Assembly (NCBI RefSeq): GCF_016734805.1 | Contig: NZ_JAERQG010000002.1 | Span: 186,001-250,000, forward strand | Origin: Marivirga atlantica | GTDB lineage: Bacteria > Bacteroidota > Bacteroidia > Cytophagales > Cyclobacteriaceae | DNA: 64,000 nucleotides | Direction: 5' to 3' | In this document: positions 30,317-39,296 of the stretch, in pieces | Numbering within the stretch: position 1 is the stretch's first letter | Layout: each line of letters opens with the position of its first letter | The notes under the pieces: generated by a model | What the model saw: the letters and a program-made list of their open reading frames with translations, nothing else | Told to the model about the DNA's origin: nothing | Database searches by the model: none | Position numbers and translations under genes: made by a program

Positions 30317-31117
30317 ATGAAGAGATTTTTCAGTACCACAGTCTTAGTAGTTTTTTTGCTTACTAATTCTTTTTATGCTCATTCTCAGGGGAATATAGCT
30401 AACGAAAAAAATGAGTATGTAAAATTGAGCATGCGCCTTTTAGGTGCCGTTAAAAACGGGGAAGATGTATCCAAATATACTCAAGAAATGAAAGCCCTGT
30501 CACTCGATGAGTTAGGCGAAGCTTTAAAGTCAGATCAGGAAATAAAAGCATTCTGGATCAATACTTATAATGCTTACGTACAGATTCTACTAACTGAAGA
30601 TCCTTCTTTATTTGAGGATAGAGGTGCTTTCTTCAAGAAAGATAGAGTTGAAATTGGCGGTGAGTTATTTAGCTTTGACTTTATTGAACACGGGGTTATT
30701 AGAGGCTCAAAAGTGAAGCTTTCCATGGGATTCTTAAAAGATCCGTTTGCAGGAGAGCTGGAGAAAAAATTCAGGGTTGAAGAAACAGATGGAAGAGTCC
30801 ACTTTGCCTTAAACTGCGGAGCCAAAAGTTGCCCATATGTTGCTGTATTTAGTGCAGTTAATTTAGATAATGAACTTGATGCTATTGCTGAGCAGTTCCT
30901 AAAAAGAACAACCGATTATAAGCCTGGTCAAGAGGAAGCATACGTAACCACTTTATTCAGCTGGTTCAAAGGTGATTTCAGCGATGAAGGCGGAGCAGTT
31001 GGATTCTTAAGAAAGTATGGGGTAATCCCACAAGAGGCTGATCCTGATATTGAATATAAAGATTACGACTGGACCTTAGCTACGGGTAATTTCACGGAAT
31101 TGAGCATTTATCAATAA
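30317..31117 (+). CDS. DUF547 domain protein, secreted
   Basis: 266 residues with a signal peptide (cleavage near AHSQG, 23). The DUF547 pattern is complete: KAFWINTYNAYVQILL near 75-90, FSFDFIEHGVIR, and RVHFALNCGAKSCPYV near 162-177 with two Cys. The domain resembles a papain/transglutaminase-like fold by published comparisons, but no activity is established. It is divergent from the TIGR04283-like glycosyltransferase and convergent with a BamA-like gene 3 bases away. Confidence 0.85.
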   Translation: MKRFFSTTVLVVFLLTNSFYAHSQGNIANEKNEYVKLSMRLLGAVKNGEDVSKYTQEMKALSLDELGEALKSDQEIKAFWINTYNAYVQILLTEDPSLFEDRGAFFKKDRVEIGGELFSFDFIEHGVIRGSKVKLSMGFLKDPFAGELEKKFRVEETDGRVHFALNCGAKSCPYVAVFSAVNLDNELDAIAEQFLKRTTDYKPGQEEAYVTTLFSWFKGDFSDEGGAVGFLRKYGVIPQEADPDIEYKDYDWTLATGNFTELSIYQ

Positions 31118-31120
31118 ACA

Positions 31121-32251
31121 TTAAAAAGCCTCATTGAAAGAGATGTAGAATCCGCTACTCTCTTTCCCTAGGGCATAATCCAAACGAACATTGATATGCT
31201 TTTTGGTGTCAAAGGTGAATCGTAATCCGCCACCACCAGCATAATGCCATCTGTTCATGCCATAGTCAGAAAAACTTTCTGCAACCTGGCCCGTAGAACC
31301 AAAAGCGACTAAGCCAATTCTCCAGAACAGTTCTTGTCTCCATTCCAGCTGAAGCAACGCAAGTTTTTTATCTTGAAAATATCCCTGAAAATAACCACGC
31401 ATCTTTTTATTACCACCTAGCTGAGCCAATCTGTTAAAAGGGATACTTCCAAAACCAGCCATGGTAAAAGCATTGGCAGCAAGCACTGTTTTGTCAAAAA
31501 GTGAATAATAATACGCGTAATCAATTGAAAGCATTGAATAATTATGCGTACTACCTGTATAAGTATTATTCCATTCCAGATAACTCTCTAAGTAATGTCC
31601 TTCTCTTGGATAATAAATCGCATCTCTCGTATCATATATAAGTGCAGGCCCTATACCACTAGTTCTATTGTAATCTGCACCATTAAAATCTTCTCGCTGA
31701 AAAATACCGGCACTATCCCACTCAATAATGTCGTAGTTCTCAAACCAATATCTTAATCCTACAAATAGGTTAGGTTTAATTTGCTTCATGTAAAAGGCCC
31801 TTACTCTAGGGAAAATGGCTCTGTAAGTAGTGAATTCTTCAGGATCACCATTATTGCCAATCCCATACATGGGGTATGCATAATTATAGAAGCCAAGTTC
31901 CCCGGTACTTCGCCAATTGTTTTTATCCCAGTACAATTGAAATGGTATAAAGATGAGTGTCTGGTTCTTAGTAGTGTAGCCAGCGGCCAATTGTATTTGA
32001 CTTGGATTAATAGGCTTTTCTCTACTAATAAAGAAGTTGTACAAGATACTTGCTCCATAGAATAGGCCGGACTCCGGTGTATAATAAACCACAGGCAATG
32101 GAAATAATGAGTTTTTATCAGTTTCGTATAGTGCTGTATCTAATTGCTGAAGGGTACTATCCTGAGCAGAAATGTTAGTAGATACTGAAGAAAGACAAAT
32201 GATAAATATGAGTGACTTTGAAAGATAAAGTCTGCTTAAAAAGGTTTTCAA
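31121..32251 (-). CDS. BamA/TamA-family outer-membrane barrel protein
   Basis: 376 residues: a signal peptide (1-29), then a 16-strand-type barrel without obvious POTRA domains. KKMRGYFQGYFQDKKLALLQ near 285-304 matches the conserved L6-loop (V/L/M)RGxxxG..D signature of Omp85 barrels. YDTRDAIYYPREGHY near 205-219 is another shared feature. The C-terminus GFYISFNEAF ends with aromatic residue F. Short POTRA-less members are frequent in Bacteroidota; their function is unknown, distinct from the essential BamA. It has its own gene unit. Confidence 0.83.
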   Translation of the reverse strand: MKTFLSRLYLSKSLIFIICLSSVSTNISAQDSTLQQLDTALYETDKNSLFPLPVVYYTPESGLFYGASILYNFFISREKPINPSQIQLAAGYTTKNQTLIFIPFQLYWDKNNWRSTGELGFYNYAYPMYGIGNNGDPEEFTTYRAIFPRVRAFYMKQIKPNLFVGLRYWFENYDIIEWDSAGIFQREDFNGADYNRTSGIGPALIYDTRDAIYYPREGHYLESYLEWNNTYTGSTHNYSMLSIDYAYYYSLFDKTVLAANAFTMAGFGSIPFNRLAQLGGNKKMRGYFQGYFQDKKLALLQLEWRQELFWRIGLVAFGSTGQVAESFSDYGMNRWHYAGGGGLRFTFDTKKHINVRLDYALGKESSGFYISFNEAF

Positions 32252-32350
32252 TTATTTAATTTAAGTCTGTGGCTACTTTGATAGAAACTAATTATGTGGT
32301 TAATTTAACTGAGATATTTTGCCGTTGCAAATAGGTATCAACTATTATTC

Positions 32351-34396
32351 ATGCGCTACTATTTACTGTTAATTTTTTTTATTGGATTTACACATACGCT
32401 CAGTGCTCAAAAAAGAAACGAGGTTGATAGTCTTCTGCGAATGGCAGAAACAGCATCGGATAGCAGCAAAGCTGATATTTACCTTAATTTAGCTGTAGCC
32501 TACAGAACTTTGCAGATAGATAAAGCCTATCAATATGCTCGCTTATCTTTAAAACTTGCTGAACTTAATAAGTTAAATAAGCTCGAAGCTGATGCTCATA
32601 ATATCTTAGGATCAATTTATAGGGTGCTGGGTGATTTTGACAAAGCCAGTGAGGAACTTCATGAGGCATTAAAACTTAATGAGCTCTTAGGTAATTCTAA
32701 AGGGATAGCCAATACAGCCAATAGTCTGGGTATCCTTTACTTTAATCAAGAGGATTATCAAAATGCATTGAGCTTTTATCAAAAGGCGTTGAATTTGGTA
32801 GATACTACTCAATATAAAGGTGGGTACGCTACTTTTTGTCTCAACATAGGCGAGGTTTATCAGGTGATGGGGAAATATGATGAAGCAGTAAGGTTGTTAA
32901 ATGAAGCTTTAGAAGTATTTGTTAAAATAAATGATTTGGAAGGCTTGGCTTATACATACGGGGTGTTGGCTAAAATTCAGCTGGAAGAAAACCAATTTGA
33001 AATAGCCTATACTAATTGTGAAAAGGCCTTAGCGTATTTTAAAGAAGATCAGAATGATCTGGGCAAGGTAGAGTACCAATTGCTTTTATCTGCTATATTT
33101 TTAGAATCAGGAAAATTTCAAGCGGCAGAAGATATTGCTTTTCAGTCGTTAGAATTAGCTAAACAAATGAATGCCTCCCATTGGATGATGAATGCACACA
33201 TTAAGTTAGCTGAGATTTATAAAAGGATGAAGCAGTTTGATAAGGCATTTATCCATACTGATTCCGCTTTAGTATTAAAAACAAAAATTCTTGATGAAGA
33301 AAAACAAAGGCAGATTGCCAACCTCCGTATAATTTATGAAACTGATAAGTATATTCAGGAGAATGAGCTGTTAAAAATTGATACTGAACTAAAGGAAAAA
33401 AGAATCTCTCAGCAGCAGGTCATTACAGCAGCTATAGCCATTTGTCTTTTAGCTATTATCATTTTTGCTTTCTTCATTTACAGAGCAAATATTGCCAAAC
33501 AAAGAATTAACCGACTTCTAAGGATACAGAATGAAGAGATTCGTCAACAGCGGGAAGAAATACAAACTCAGGCTGAAGGTTTAAAAGACATTAACAGGGA
33601 GGTTGTACTGAAAAATGAACTAATAGAAGGGAAAAACAAAAGTATAACCGATAGTTTAAATTATGCTAAAAGGATACAAACAGCGCTTCTTCCCTTTCAA
33701 GAAAGAATAACTAAAAGTTTACCAGAGAATTTTATTCTTTATAAGCCAAAGGATATTGTAAGTGGAGATTTCTATTGGTTTAGAGAACTTGGTGATAAGG
33801 TTATAATTGTAGTAGCTGACTGTACCGGTCACGGCATCCCAGGGGCATTTATGAGTTTAATCGGGCATGATATGCTAAATTATATTTGCAACATAAAGCA
33901 TATTATTGAACCCAATGAAATCCTCAGTGAAATGAAATCCACTGTAATACACTTGCTTAGACAAGATGAAGGCAAAAACAGGGATGGTATGGAAGTATCA
34001 ATTTGTGTGTGGGATAAGAAAAGACATATAGTAGAATTTGCAGGAGCTAACCATTCACTAATTTACATACAAAATAATGAGCTTCATCAGATAAAGGGAG
34101 ATAGAGCAACAATAGGAAAAGATGAATTTAAGCACTTTAATAGCTTTACAAAACATGAAATAGCCGTCACTTCTGACTCTGAGTTCTATTTATTTACTGA
34201 TGGTTATATGGATCAATTCGGAGGTTCTGAGAACAAAAAATTTATGTTTGGTTCATTTAAGGAACTTATATTTAAGAACCACCTAAAACAGATGAACACC
34301 CAAAAGCAGATTTTAGAAGAAACTTTACAAGACTGGCAAGGTGAAGAGGAGCAAGTCGATGATATCCTAATATTTGGCTTCAGGCTGATGGATTAA
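32351..34396 (+). CDS. TPR sensor protein with cytoplasmic SpoIIE/PP2C phosphatase domain
   Basis: 681 residues. A signal peptide (1-19) leads into about six TPR units (30-320; for example GNSKGIANTANSLGILYFNQ). One membrane helix (about 357-377, VITAAIAICLLAIIIFAFFI) is followed by a coiled coil (380-430) and a SpoIIE-type PP2C phosphatase (about 455-680) with PKDIVSGDFYWF, VVADCTGHGIPGAFMSLIG and FLFTDGYMDQFGG (metal-binding Asp residues). The TPR part would be periplasmic and the phosphatase cytosolic, so an envelope signal probably controls dephosphorylation of a partner, for example an anti-sigma-factor antagonist. No such partner gene is adjacent. Confidence 0.87.
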   Translation: MRYYLLLIFFIGFTHTLSAQKRNEVDSLLRMAETASDSSKADIYLNLAVAYRTLQIDKAYQYARLSLKLAELNKLNKLEADAHNILGSIYRVLGDFDKASEELHEALKLNELLGNSKGIANTANSLGILYFNQEDYQNALSFYQKALNLVDTTQYKGGYATFCLNIGEVYQVMGKYDEAVRLLNEALEVFVKINDLEGLAYTYGVLAKIQLEENQFEIAYTNCEKALAYFKEDQNDLGKVEYQLLLSAIFLESGKFQAAEDIAFQSLELAKQMNASHWMMNAHIKLAEIYKRMKQFDKAFIHTDSALVLKTKILDEEKQRQIANLRIIYETDKYIQENELLKIDTELKEKRISQQQVITAAIAICLLAIIIFAFFIYRANIAKQRINRLLRIQNEEIRQQREEIQTQAEGLKDINREVVLKNELIEGKNKSITDSLNYAKRIQTALLPFQERITKSLPENFILYKPKDIVSGDFYWFRELGDKVIIVVADCTGHGIPGAFMSLIGHDMLNYICNIKHIIEPNEILSEMKSTVIHLLRQDEGKNRDGMEVSICVWDKKRHIVEFAGANHSLIYIQNNELHQIKGDRATIGKDEFKHFNSFTKHEIAVTSDSEFYLFTDGYMDQFGGSENKKFMFGSFKELIFKNHLKQMNTQKQILEETLQDWQGEEEQVDDILIFGFRLMD

Positions 34397-34513
34397 TCCC
34401 CAATAAAATTATAAAATCCGTTTAAAAATAAAGTATTTAAGGTTTTAATTGTTTGATAATCAATTGAATAAAAGGTTGGTGTAAAATTCTTATGCTATAA
34501 GCCTACTTCCTGT

Positions 34514-34521
34514 TATTTTTG
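34514..34521 (+). promoter_or_regulatory. Candidate -7 element of guaA, very close to the start codon
   Basis: TATTTTTG matches TAnnTTTG and ends 4 nt before the guaA ATG (34526), which would give an almost leaderless mRNA. No -33 element is seen at proper spacing, so this needs transcript-end evidence. Confidence 0.35.
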
Positions 34522-34525
34522 CAGC

Positions 34526-36055
34526 ATGGCTGAGCAAATTATTATCCTCGATTTTGGTTCTCAATATACCCAGTTAATAGCAAGAAGGGTGAGAGAGTTG
34601 AACGTTTACTGCGAAATTTTCCCGTTTTATGATGCACCTGATTTAACTCCTGACATAAAGGGAGTAATTCTTTCAGGTAGTCCTTGTTCTGTGCGAGATG
34701 AAGAATGTCCTCAAATTGATTTATCTAAATACAGAGGCAAAGTTCCATTGTTAGGTGTATGTTATGGTGCTCAGTATTTAGCTCAAAAGAATGGTGGAGA
34801 GGTGGCACCCTCAGAGATAAGAGAATATGGTAGAGCCAAACTATCATCTTTCAATGAGCAGCATCCATTAATGAAGGGTATCAGCCATAATTCACATGTA
34901 TGGATGTCGCACGGTGATACCATTAAGAAGCTACCCGAAAATTTTGAAGTGATTGCCAGCACGCCTTCAGTAGAAGTTGCTGCTTTTACAGTAACCGATG
35001 AATATACTTATGGTATTCAATTTCACCCAGAAGTTACACATAGTACAGAGGGTAAACAGCTTCTAAAAAACTTTTTAGTTGAAATATGTAATTGTGCTCA
35101 AGACTGGACACCAAGTGTTTTTGTGGATGCCAGCATTGCAGAATTAAAAGAACAATTAGGTAATGACAAAGTTGTCTTAGGCTTATCAGGAGGTGTTGAT
35201 TCATCTGTGGCTGCCATGCTTATTCATCATGCCATTGGTAAAAACCTTTATTGTATTTTCGTAGACAATGGACTACTTCGAAAAAATGAGTTCGAAGAAG
35301 TATTAGCTTCTTATAAACATATGGGCTTGAATGTAAAAGGGGTCGATGCAAAGAACCAGTTTTACACTGCTCTTAAGGGTATATCAGATCCGGAGGCAAA
35401 AAGAAAAGCCATTGGTAAGACATTTATTGAAGTATTTGATCAGGAAGCTAAGGCCATAAAGGATGTGAAATGGCTAGCTCAAGGCACCATTTATCCTGAT
35501 ATTATCGAGTCTGTTTCAGTGAAAGGTCCATCTGCTACAATCAAATCTCACCATAATGTGGGAGGATTACCTGAAAAGATGAATCTAAAAGTGGTTGAAC
35601 CTTTGAAAACACTATTTAAAGATGGTGTGCGTTTGGTAGGCAAGGCATTGGAAATTGATCAAAAAATATTAGGCAGACACCCTTTCCCTGGTCCTGGTTT
35701 GGCTATTAGAATTTTAGGAGACATCACTCCTGAGAAGGTAGCCATATTGCAAGAAGTGGATAGTATATTCATCAACATGTTGAAAGAACGTGGACTGTAT
35801 GATGATGTGTGGCAGGCAGGAGCTATATTGCTACCTATTCAGTCAGTAGGTGTGATGGGCGATGAAAGAACTTATGAGCGGGTAGTAGCACTTAGGGCGG
35901 TTGGTAGTGTTGATGGCATGACAGCTGACTGGATGCATTTACCATATGATTTCCTGAGTGATGTTTCTAATGACATCATTAATAAAGTAAAGGGCGTTAA
36001 CAGAGTAGTGTATGACATAAGCTCTAAACCGCCAGCAACCATTGAGTGGGAATAA
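34526..36055 (+). CDS. guaA: GMP synthase (glutamine-hydrolysing)
   Basis: 509 residues, normal for the family. The class I glutamine amidotransferase has its catalytic Cys in [12 protein letters not shown] (about 77), and His and Glu in [10 protein letters not shown]. The PP-loop [14 protein letters not shown] starts near 222, and the C-terminal dimerisation domain ends in PPATIEWE. It aminates XMP to GMP using ATP and glutamine in the cytoplasm. It stands alone upstream of a periplasmic-binding-like gene in the same direction (37 bases). Confidence 0.98.
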   Translation: MAEQIIILDFGSQYTQLIARRVRELNVYCEIFPFYDAPDLTPDIKGVILSGSPCSVRDEECPQIDLSKYRGKVPLLGVCYGAQYLAQKNGGEVAPSEIREYGRAKLSSFNEQHPLMKGISHNSHVWMSHGDTIKKLPENFEVIASTPSVEVAAFTVTDEYTYGIQFHPEVTHSTEGKQLLKNFLVEICNCAQDWTPSVFVDASIAELKEQLGNDKVVLGLSGGVDSSVAAMLIHHAIGKNLYCIFVDNGLLRKNEFEEVLASYKHMGLNVKGVDAKNQFYTALKGISDPEAKRKAIGKTFIEVFDQEAKAIKDVKWLAQGTIYPDIIESVSVKGPSATIKSHHNVGGLPEKMNLKVVEPLKTLFKDGVRLVGKALEIDQKILGRHPFPGPGLAIRILGDITPEKVAILQEVDSIFINMLKERGLYDDVWQAGAILLPIQSVGVMGDERTYERVVALRAVGSVDGMTADWMHLPYDFLSDVSNDIINKVKGVNRVVYDISSKPPATIEWE

Positions 36056-36092
36056 TCTTTAGTAGAATAGTCTGTTTGAAATAATACAAAAC

Positions 36093-37895
36093 ATGAGAAA
36101 AGTACTCTTACTTACCACATTTACCTTACTATGGTTGGCAGCTCAGGCGCAACAACAGCCAGATTACCAAGCTACTTATTTAAAGGCTAAGGCATATTTT
36201 AGATTGGGTAACTACAGTCAGGCCAGAGATGGCTTTAAGCAGTTGCTTGAGATAAACGAAAAAAATGCGTTTGCGCTCTATGCCAATTACTTCTATGGTA
36301 TTTCCGCTTATCAGCTAGGAGATACTACTAATGCGCTAGAGCGATTCAGAAGGGTGAGCATTACCCATGATCAGTGGGATAAGAGTGATGAATTAAACGT
36401 TTGGTATGGTAAGTTACTATTAGAAAAAGGAGATTTACTTAAAGGATTAAAGGCATTAAATGGAATTGAAAATAAAGAAATTCGAGAAATAGCTAATCGA
36501 GTTGAAGCAAATGCCCTATTGAGTTATGATAGCCTTGCACTATTACAAAAGGGGATTGAGCTTAACCCTTATGATTCAGTTTTAGCTTTAAGGCTAGCTC
36601 AAGTAATAAATAAGCAAGATTTGGTTGAAAGGCCTGTGGAGCTTCAAGAGTTTTTAATTGAATCTTTTCAGTTAAATAAAGAGGATCTAGATGTAATTGA
36701 TCAAGAAGTTTCTCAAATGAAGGAGACTTATAATGTTGGGGTCATGATGCCGTTTCTGGCTGAGGAGCTTTCTACAGCTAAAGGTAACAAAGCCAACCAA
36801 TTCATATTAGACCTTTACCAGGGTATTCAAGTTGCTGCTGCTGAATTAAATAAGAATGGCGAAAGAATAAGACTCTTTGCTTTTGATACTAAAAGAGATA
36901 GTGCTACCACACAAAGAATTATTGATTCAGGTGATTTGTTAGAAATGGATTTAGTTATAGGTCCATTGTATCCTGAGCCTGCAAAATTGATGAAAGCTTA
37001 TTCTGAAGAGAAAAAGATCAATCTTGTAAATCCGATGTCAACTAATTCGGAAGTAATAGGAAGCAATAAGTACTCTTTTCTACTTAACTCTACACCTGAA
37101 ACCAGAGCAAGAATTGCAGCAACATATGCATCAAGTAACTTTGATAACAAGACGGCCACAATTTTTTATGGAAGCGGATCTCAGGATAGCATTTTTGCCT
37201 ATTCCTATAAGAAGTATCTAGAGGCAGACTCATTTAAGATAAACTGGATTACTCCTGTAAAGTCAGCTTTAGCTTCTACCGAAGTACTTAGAACCTTGAC
37301 TGGGGTGTTTGATACTGATACAATTAATACAGGAAAAGTATACATAGCCAACACAAAGAAGGTAAGAGTGAATGAAGGGGACTCATTGCTTTATGCCAGA
37401 GATAGCATAGGCCATATAATGGTAGCTACAGAAAACGACAAATTGTTAGTATTCAATATATTAAGTGCGGTTGAAACTAGAAGAGATAGCGTGCCTGTGC
37501 TTGGTATGGAGAGTTGGATTGATTTTAATCAAATCTCTTTTGAACAATTAGAAAGGTTAGGAGTGTCTCTAATCGGGCAAAATTTCTTCGATTTCAGTTC
37601 AGAAAATGTAGCCAATTTTAAATCAACCTATAAAAGTAAGTTCAATACACTCCCCAGCCAGACAAGTTATAGTGGATATGAAAGCATGCGTTTCTTTGGT
37701 GAGCAACTTATAAATTTTGGTAACTACTTCCAGTACGGATTATATAACAGTGGTTATCAGTCAGGCTATCTTTACAAAGGCTTTAACTACAGTAATGCGA
37801 ATGACAATCAATATGTGCCTATACTAAAGTTGGTGAATCTCGATTTAGTCATTTTACCGGAGGAACAAGTATTAAACTTAGAAACACAAGAATAG
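36093..37895 (+). CDS. Secreted TPR plus type 1 periplasmic-binding-like protein
   Basis: 600 residues: a signal peptide (1-19), TPR-like helices (about 24-200; YFRLGNYSQARDGFKQLLEI) and, from residue 212, a Leu/Ile/Val-binding-protein-like (type 1 PBP) domain beginning YNVGVMMPF and containing DLVIGPLYPEPAKLM. The combination recalls LpoA, the outer-membrane activator of PBP1A in Gammaproteobacteria, and many Bacteroidota proteins labelled ABC transporter substrate-binding. There is no lipobox and no permease gene nearby, so a transport role is doubtful. It lies 15 bases from hemL, in the same direction. Confidence 0.7.
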   Translation: MRKVLLLTTFTLLWLAAQAQQQPDYQATYLKAKAYFRLGNYSQARDGFKQLLEINEKNAFALYANYFYGISAYQLGDTTNALERFRRVSITHDQWDKSDELNVWYGKLLLEKGDLLKGLKALNGIENKEIREIANRVEANALLSYDSLALLQKGIELNPYDSVLALRLAQVINKQDLVERPVELQEFLIESFQLNKEDLDVIDQEVSQMKETYNVGVMMPFLAEELSTAKGNKANQFILDLYQGIQVAAAELNKNGERIRLFAFDTKRDSATTQRIIDSGDLLEMDLVIGPLYPEPAKLMKAYSEEKKINLVNPMSTNSEVIGSNKYSFLLNSTPETRARIAATYASSNFDNKTATIFYGSGSQDSIFAYSYKKYLEADSFKINWITPVKSALASTEVLRTLTGVFDTDTINTGKVYIANTKKVRVNEGDSLLYARDSIGHIMVATENDKLLVFNILSAVETRRDSVPVLGMESWIDFNQISFEQLERLGVSLIGQNFFDFSSENVANFKSTYKSKFNTLPSQTSYSGYESMRFFGEQLINFGNYFQYGLYNSGYQSGYLYKGFNYSNANDNQYVPILKLVNLDLVILPEEQVLNLETQE

Positions 37896-37910
37896 AAATA
37901 ATATCGTTAT

Positions 37911-39203
37911 ATGCGTACACTAAAAAACAGCAAGCTTTTATTTGAACAAGCACAAAAGTCTATCCCTGGAGGTGTTAATTCACCAGTTAGAGCTTTTAAG
38001 GCGGTAGGAGGTGATCCTATTTTTGTAAAGCGTGCAAAAGGAGCTTATATGTATGATGAAGATGATAACCGCTATATAGAACTAATTAATTCATGGGGTC
38101 CAATGATTCTTGGTCATGGCAATGAGTTAATCGAAAAAGCAGTTGCTGATGCGCTTTCTAATTCTCTTTCTTTCGGTGCACCTACCGCTAAAGAAATTGA
38201 AATGGCTGAGTTAATCTGCGAAATGGTACCTTCAATAGAAAAGGTAAGAATGGTTAATTCAGGTACTGAAGCCACCATGTCTGCTATCAGGTTGGCCAGA
38301 GGTTACACTGGTAGAGATAAAGTAATCAAGTTTGAAGGGTGCTACCATGGCCATGGTGATAGCTTTTTAATTGCTGCCGGAAGTGGTGCTGCTACTATGG
38401 GAACACCTAACTCACCTGGTGTAACAAAAGGCACTGCAAAAGATACGCTTACTGCACCTTTCAATGATTTTGAAGCAGTCGAGCAATTGGTAGCTCAGAA
38501 TGAAAATGAAATTGCGGCCATCATTCTTGAGCCAGTAGCAGGCAATATGGGGTGTGTAATGCCTAAAGAAGGATATCTTCAATCCCTAAGAAAGTTATGT
38601 GATAAGCATGGCATTATACTGATCTTTGATGAAGTGATGACGGGTTTCAGACTTTCCAAAGCTGGCGCTCAAGGTGTTTACAATGTGCAGCCTGATATGA
38701 CTACTCTGGGTAAGATTATAGGAGGAGGTATGCCTGTGGGTGCTTATGGTGGTAAAAAGGAAATCATGGATTATGTATCACCTCAGGGGCCGGTTTATCA
38801 GGCTGGTACCTTGTCAGGTAATCCTATTGCTATGTCTGCTGGTATTGAAATGTTAAAATACCTTAATGAGAATGAAGAGGTGTATACTCAATTAGAACAG
38901 TCAACTAAATATTTGGCTAAAGAAATTGAAAAGGTAAATGCCTCATTGGGTTATAATTACACAATTAATCAGATTGGTTCAATGATTAGCCTCTTCTTTA
39001 CTGAAGAGCCTGTAGAGAATTTTGAATCGGCCAAAAACTGTGATACAGCTCGTTTTGGTAAATATTTTCAGGCCATGTTAGATGAGGGAGTTTATTTACC
39101 ACCGGCACAATTCGAATCCTGGTTTATATCTACTGCGCTTTCTACAGAAGATTTAGAACAGATAGTTGAAGCACATAAAAAAGTTTTAACTTCCATGAGC
39201 TAA
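37911..39203 (+). CDS. hemL: Glutamate-1-semialdehyde 2,1-aminomutase
   Basis: 430 residues, class III aminotransferase fold. It has FEQAQKSIPGGVNSPVRAFK at the N-terminus, VNSGTEATMSAIRLARG, YHGHGD, LIFDEVMTGFR and the PLP Lys in TTLGKIIGGGMPVGAYGG (about 267). The enzyme makes 5-aminolevulinate for haem from glutamate-1-semialdehyde. The C-terminal PPAQFESWFISTA is typical. Other hem genes are not in the window. An AT-rich hairpin follows the stop. Confidence 0.98.
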   Translation: MRTLKNSKLLFEQAQKSIPGGVNSPVRAFKAVGGDPIFVKRAKGAYMYDEDDNRYIELINSWGPMILGHGNELIEKAVADALSNSLSFGAPTAKEIEMAELICEMVPSIEKVRMVNSGTEATMSAIRLARGYTGRDKVIKFEGCYHGHGDSFLIAAGSGAATMGTPNSPGVTKGTAKDTLTAPFNDFEAVEQLVAQNENEIAAIILEPVAGNMGCVMPKEGYLQSLRKLCDKHGIILIFDEVMTGFRLSKAGAQGVYNVQPDMTTLGKIIGGGMPVGAYGGKKEIMDYVSPQGPVYQAGTLSGNPIAMSAGIEMLKYLNENEEVYTQLEQSTKYLAKEIEKVNASLGYNYTINQIGSMISLFFTEEPVENFESAKNCDTARFGKYFQAMLDEGVYLPPAQFESWFISTALSTEDLEQIVEAHKKVLTSMS

Positions 39204-39227
39204 GCTATTTAAGGGTAAAATCTTAAA

Positions 39228-39250
39228 CTAAAGCTTCTAATTAGCTTTAG
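39228..39250 (+). terminator. Probable hemL terminator
   Basis: CTAAAGCT (39228-39235) pairs with AGCTTTAG (39243-39250) over a 7-nt loop, followed by AAATTATTTTATT. The stem is AT-rich and the T-tract imperfect. Confidence 0.5.
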
Positions 39251-39271
39251 AAATTATTTTATTGTTATATT

Positions 39272-39279
39272 TACCTTTG
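39272..39279 (+). promoter_or_regulatory. Candidate -7 promoter element
   Basis: TACCTTTG is an exact TAnnTTTG match, placing a start near 39283 and a 14-nt leader before the GTG at 39297. The upstream -33 region reads TTTAG, imperfect. Confidence 0.45.
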
Positions 39280-39296
39280 AAAAAAAATATATTCGT

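Noticed and set aside
29542-31117. Arsenosugar gene cluster suggested by TIGR04283-like and DUF547 genes
   Set aside because: Neither arsenite methyltransferase nor radical-SAM arsenosugar genes are in the window, so the label rests only on family naming.
31781-32065. Opposing small frames inside the BamA-like gene
   Set aside because: Both are shadows of the barrel codons; no conserved motif or ribosome-binding context.
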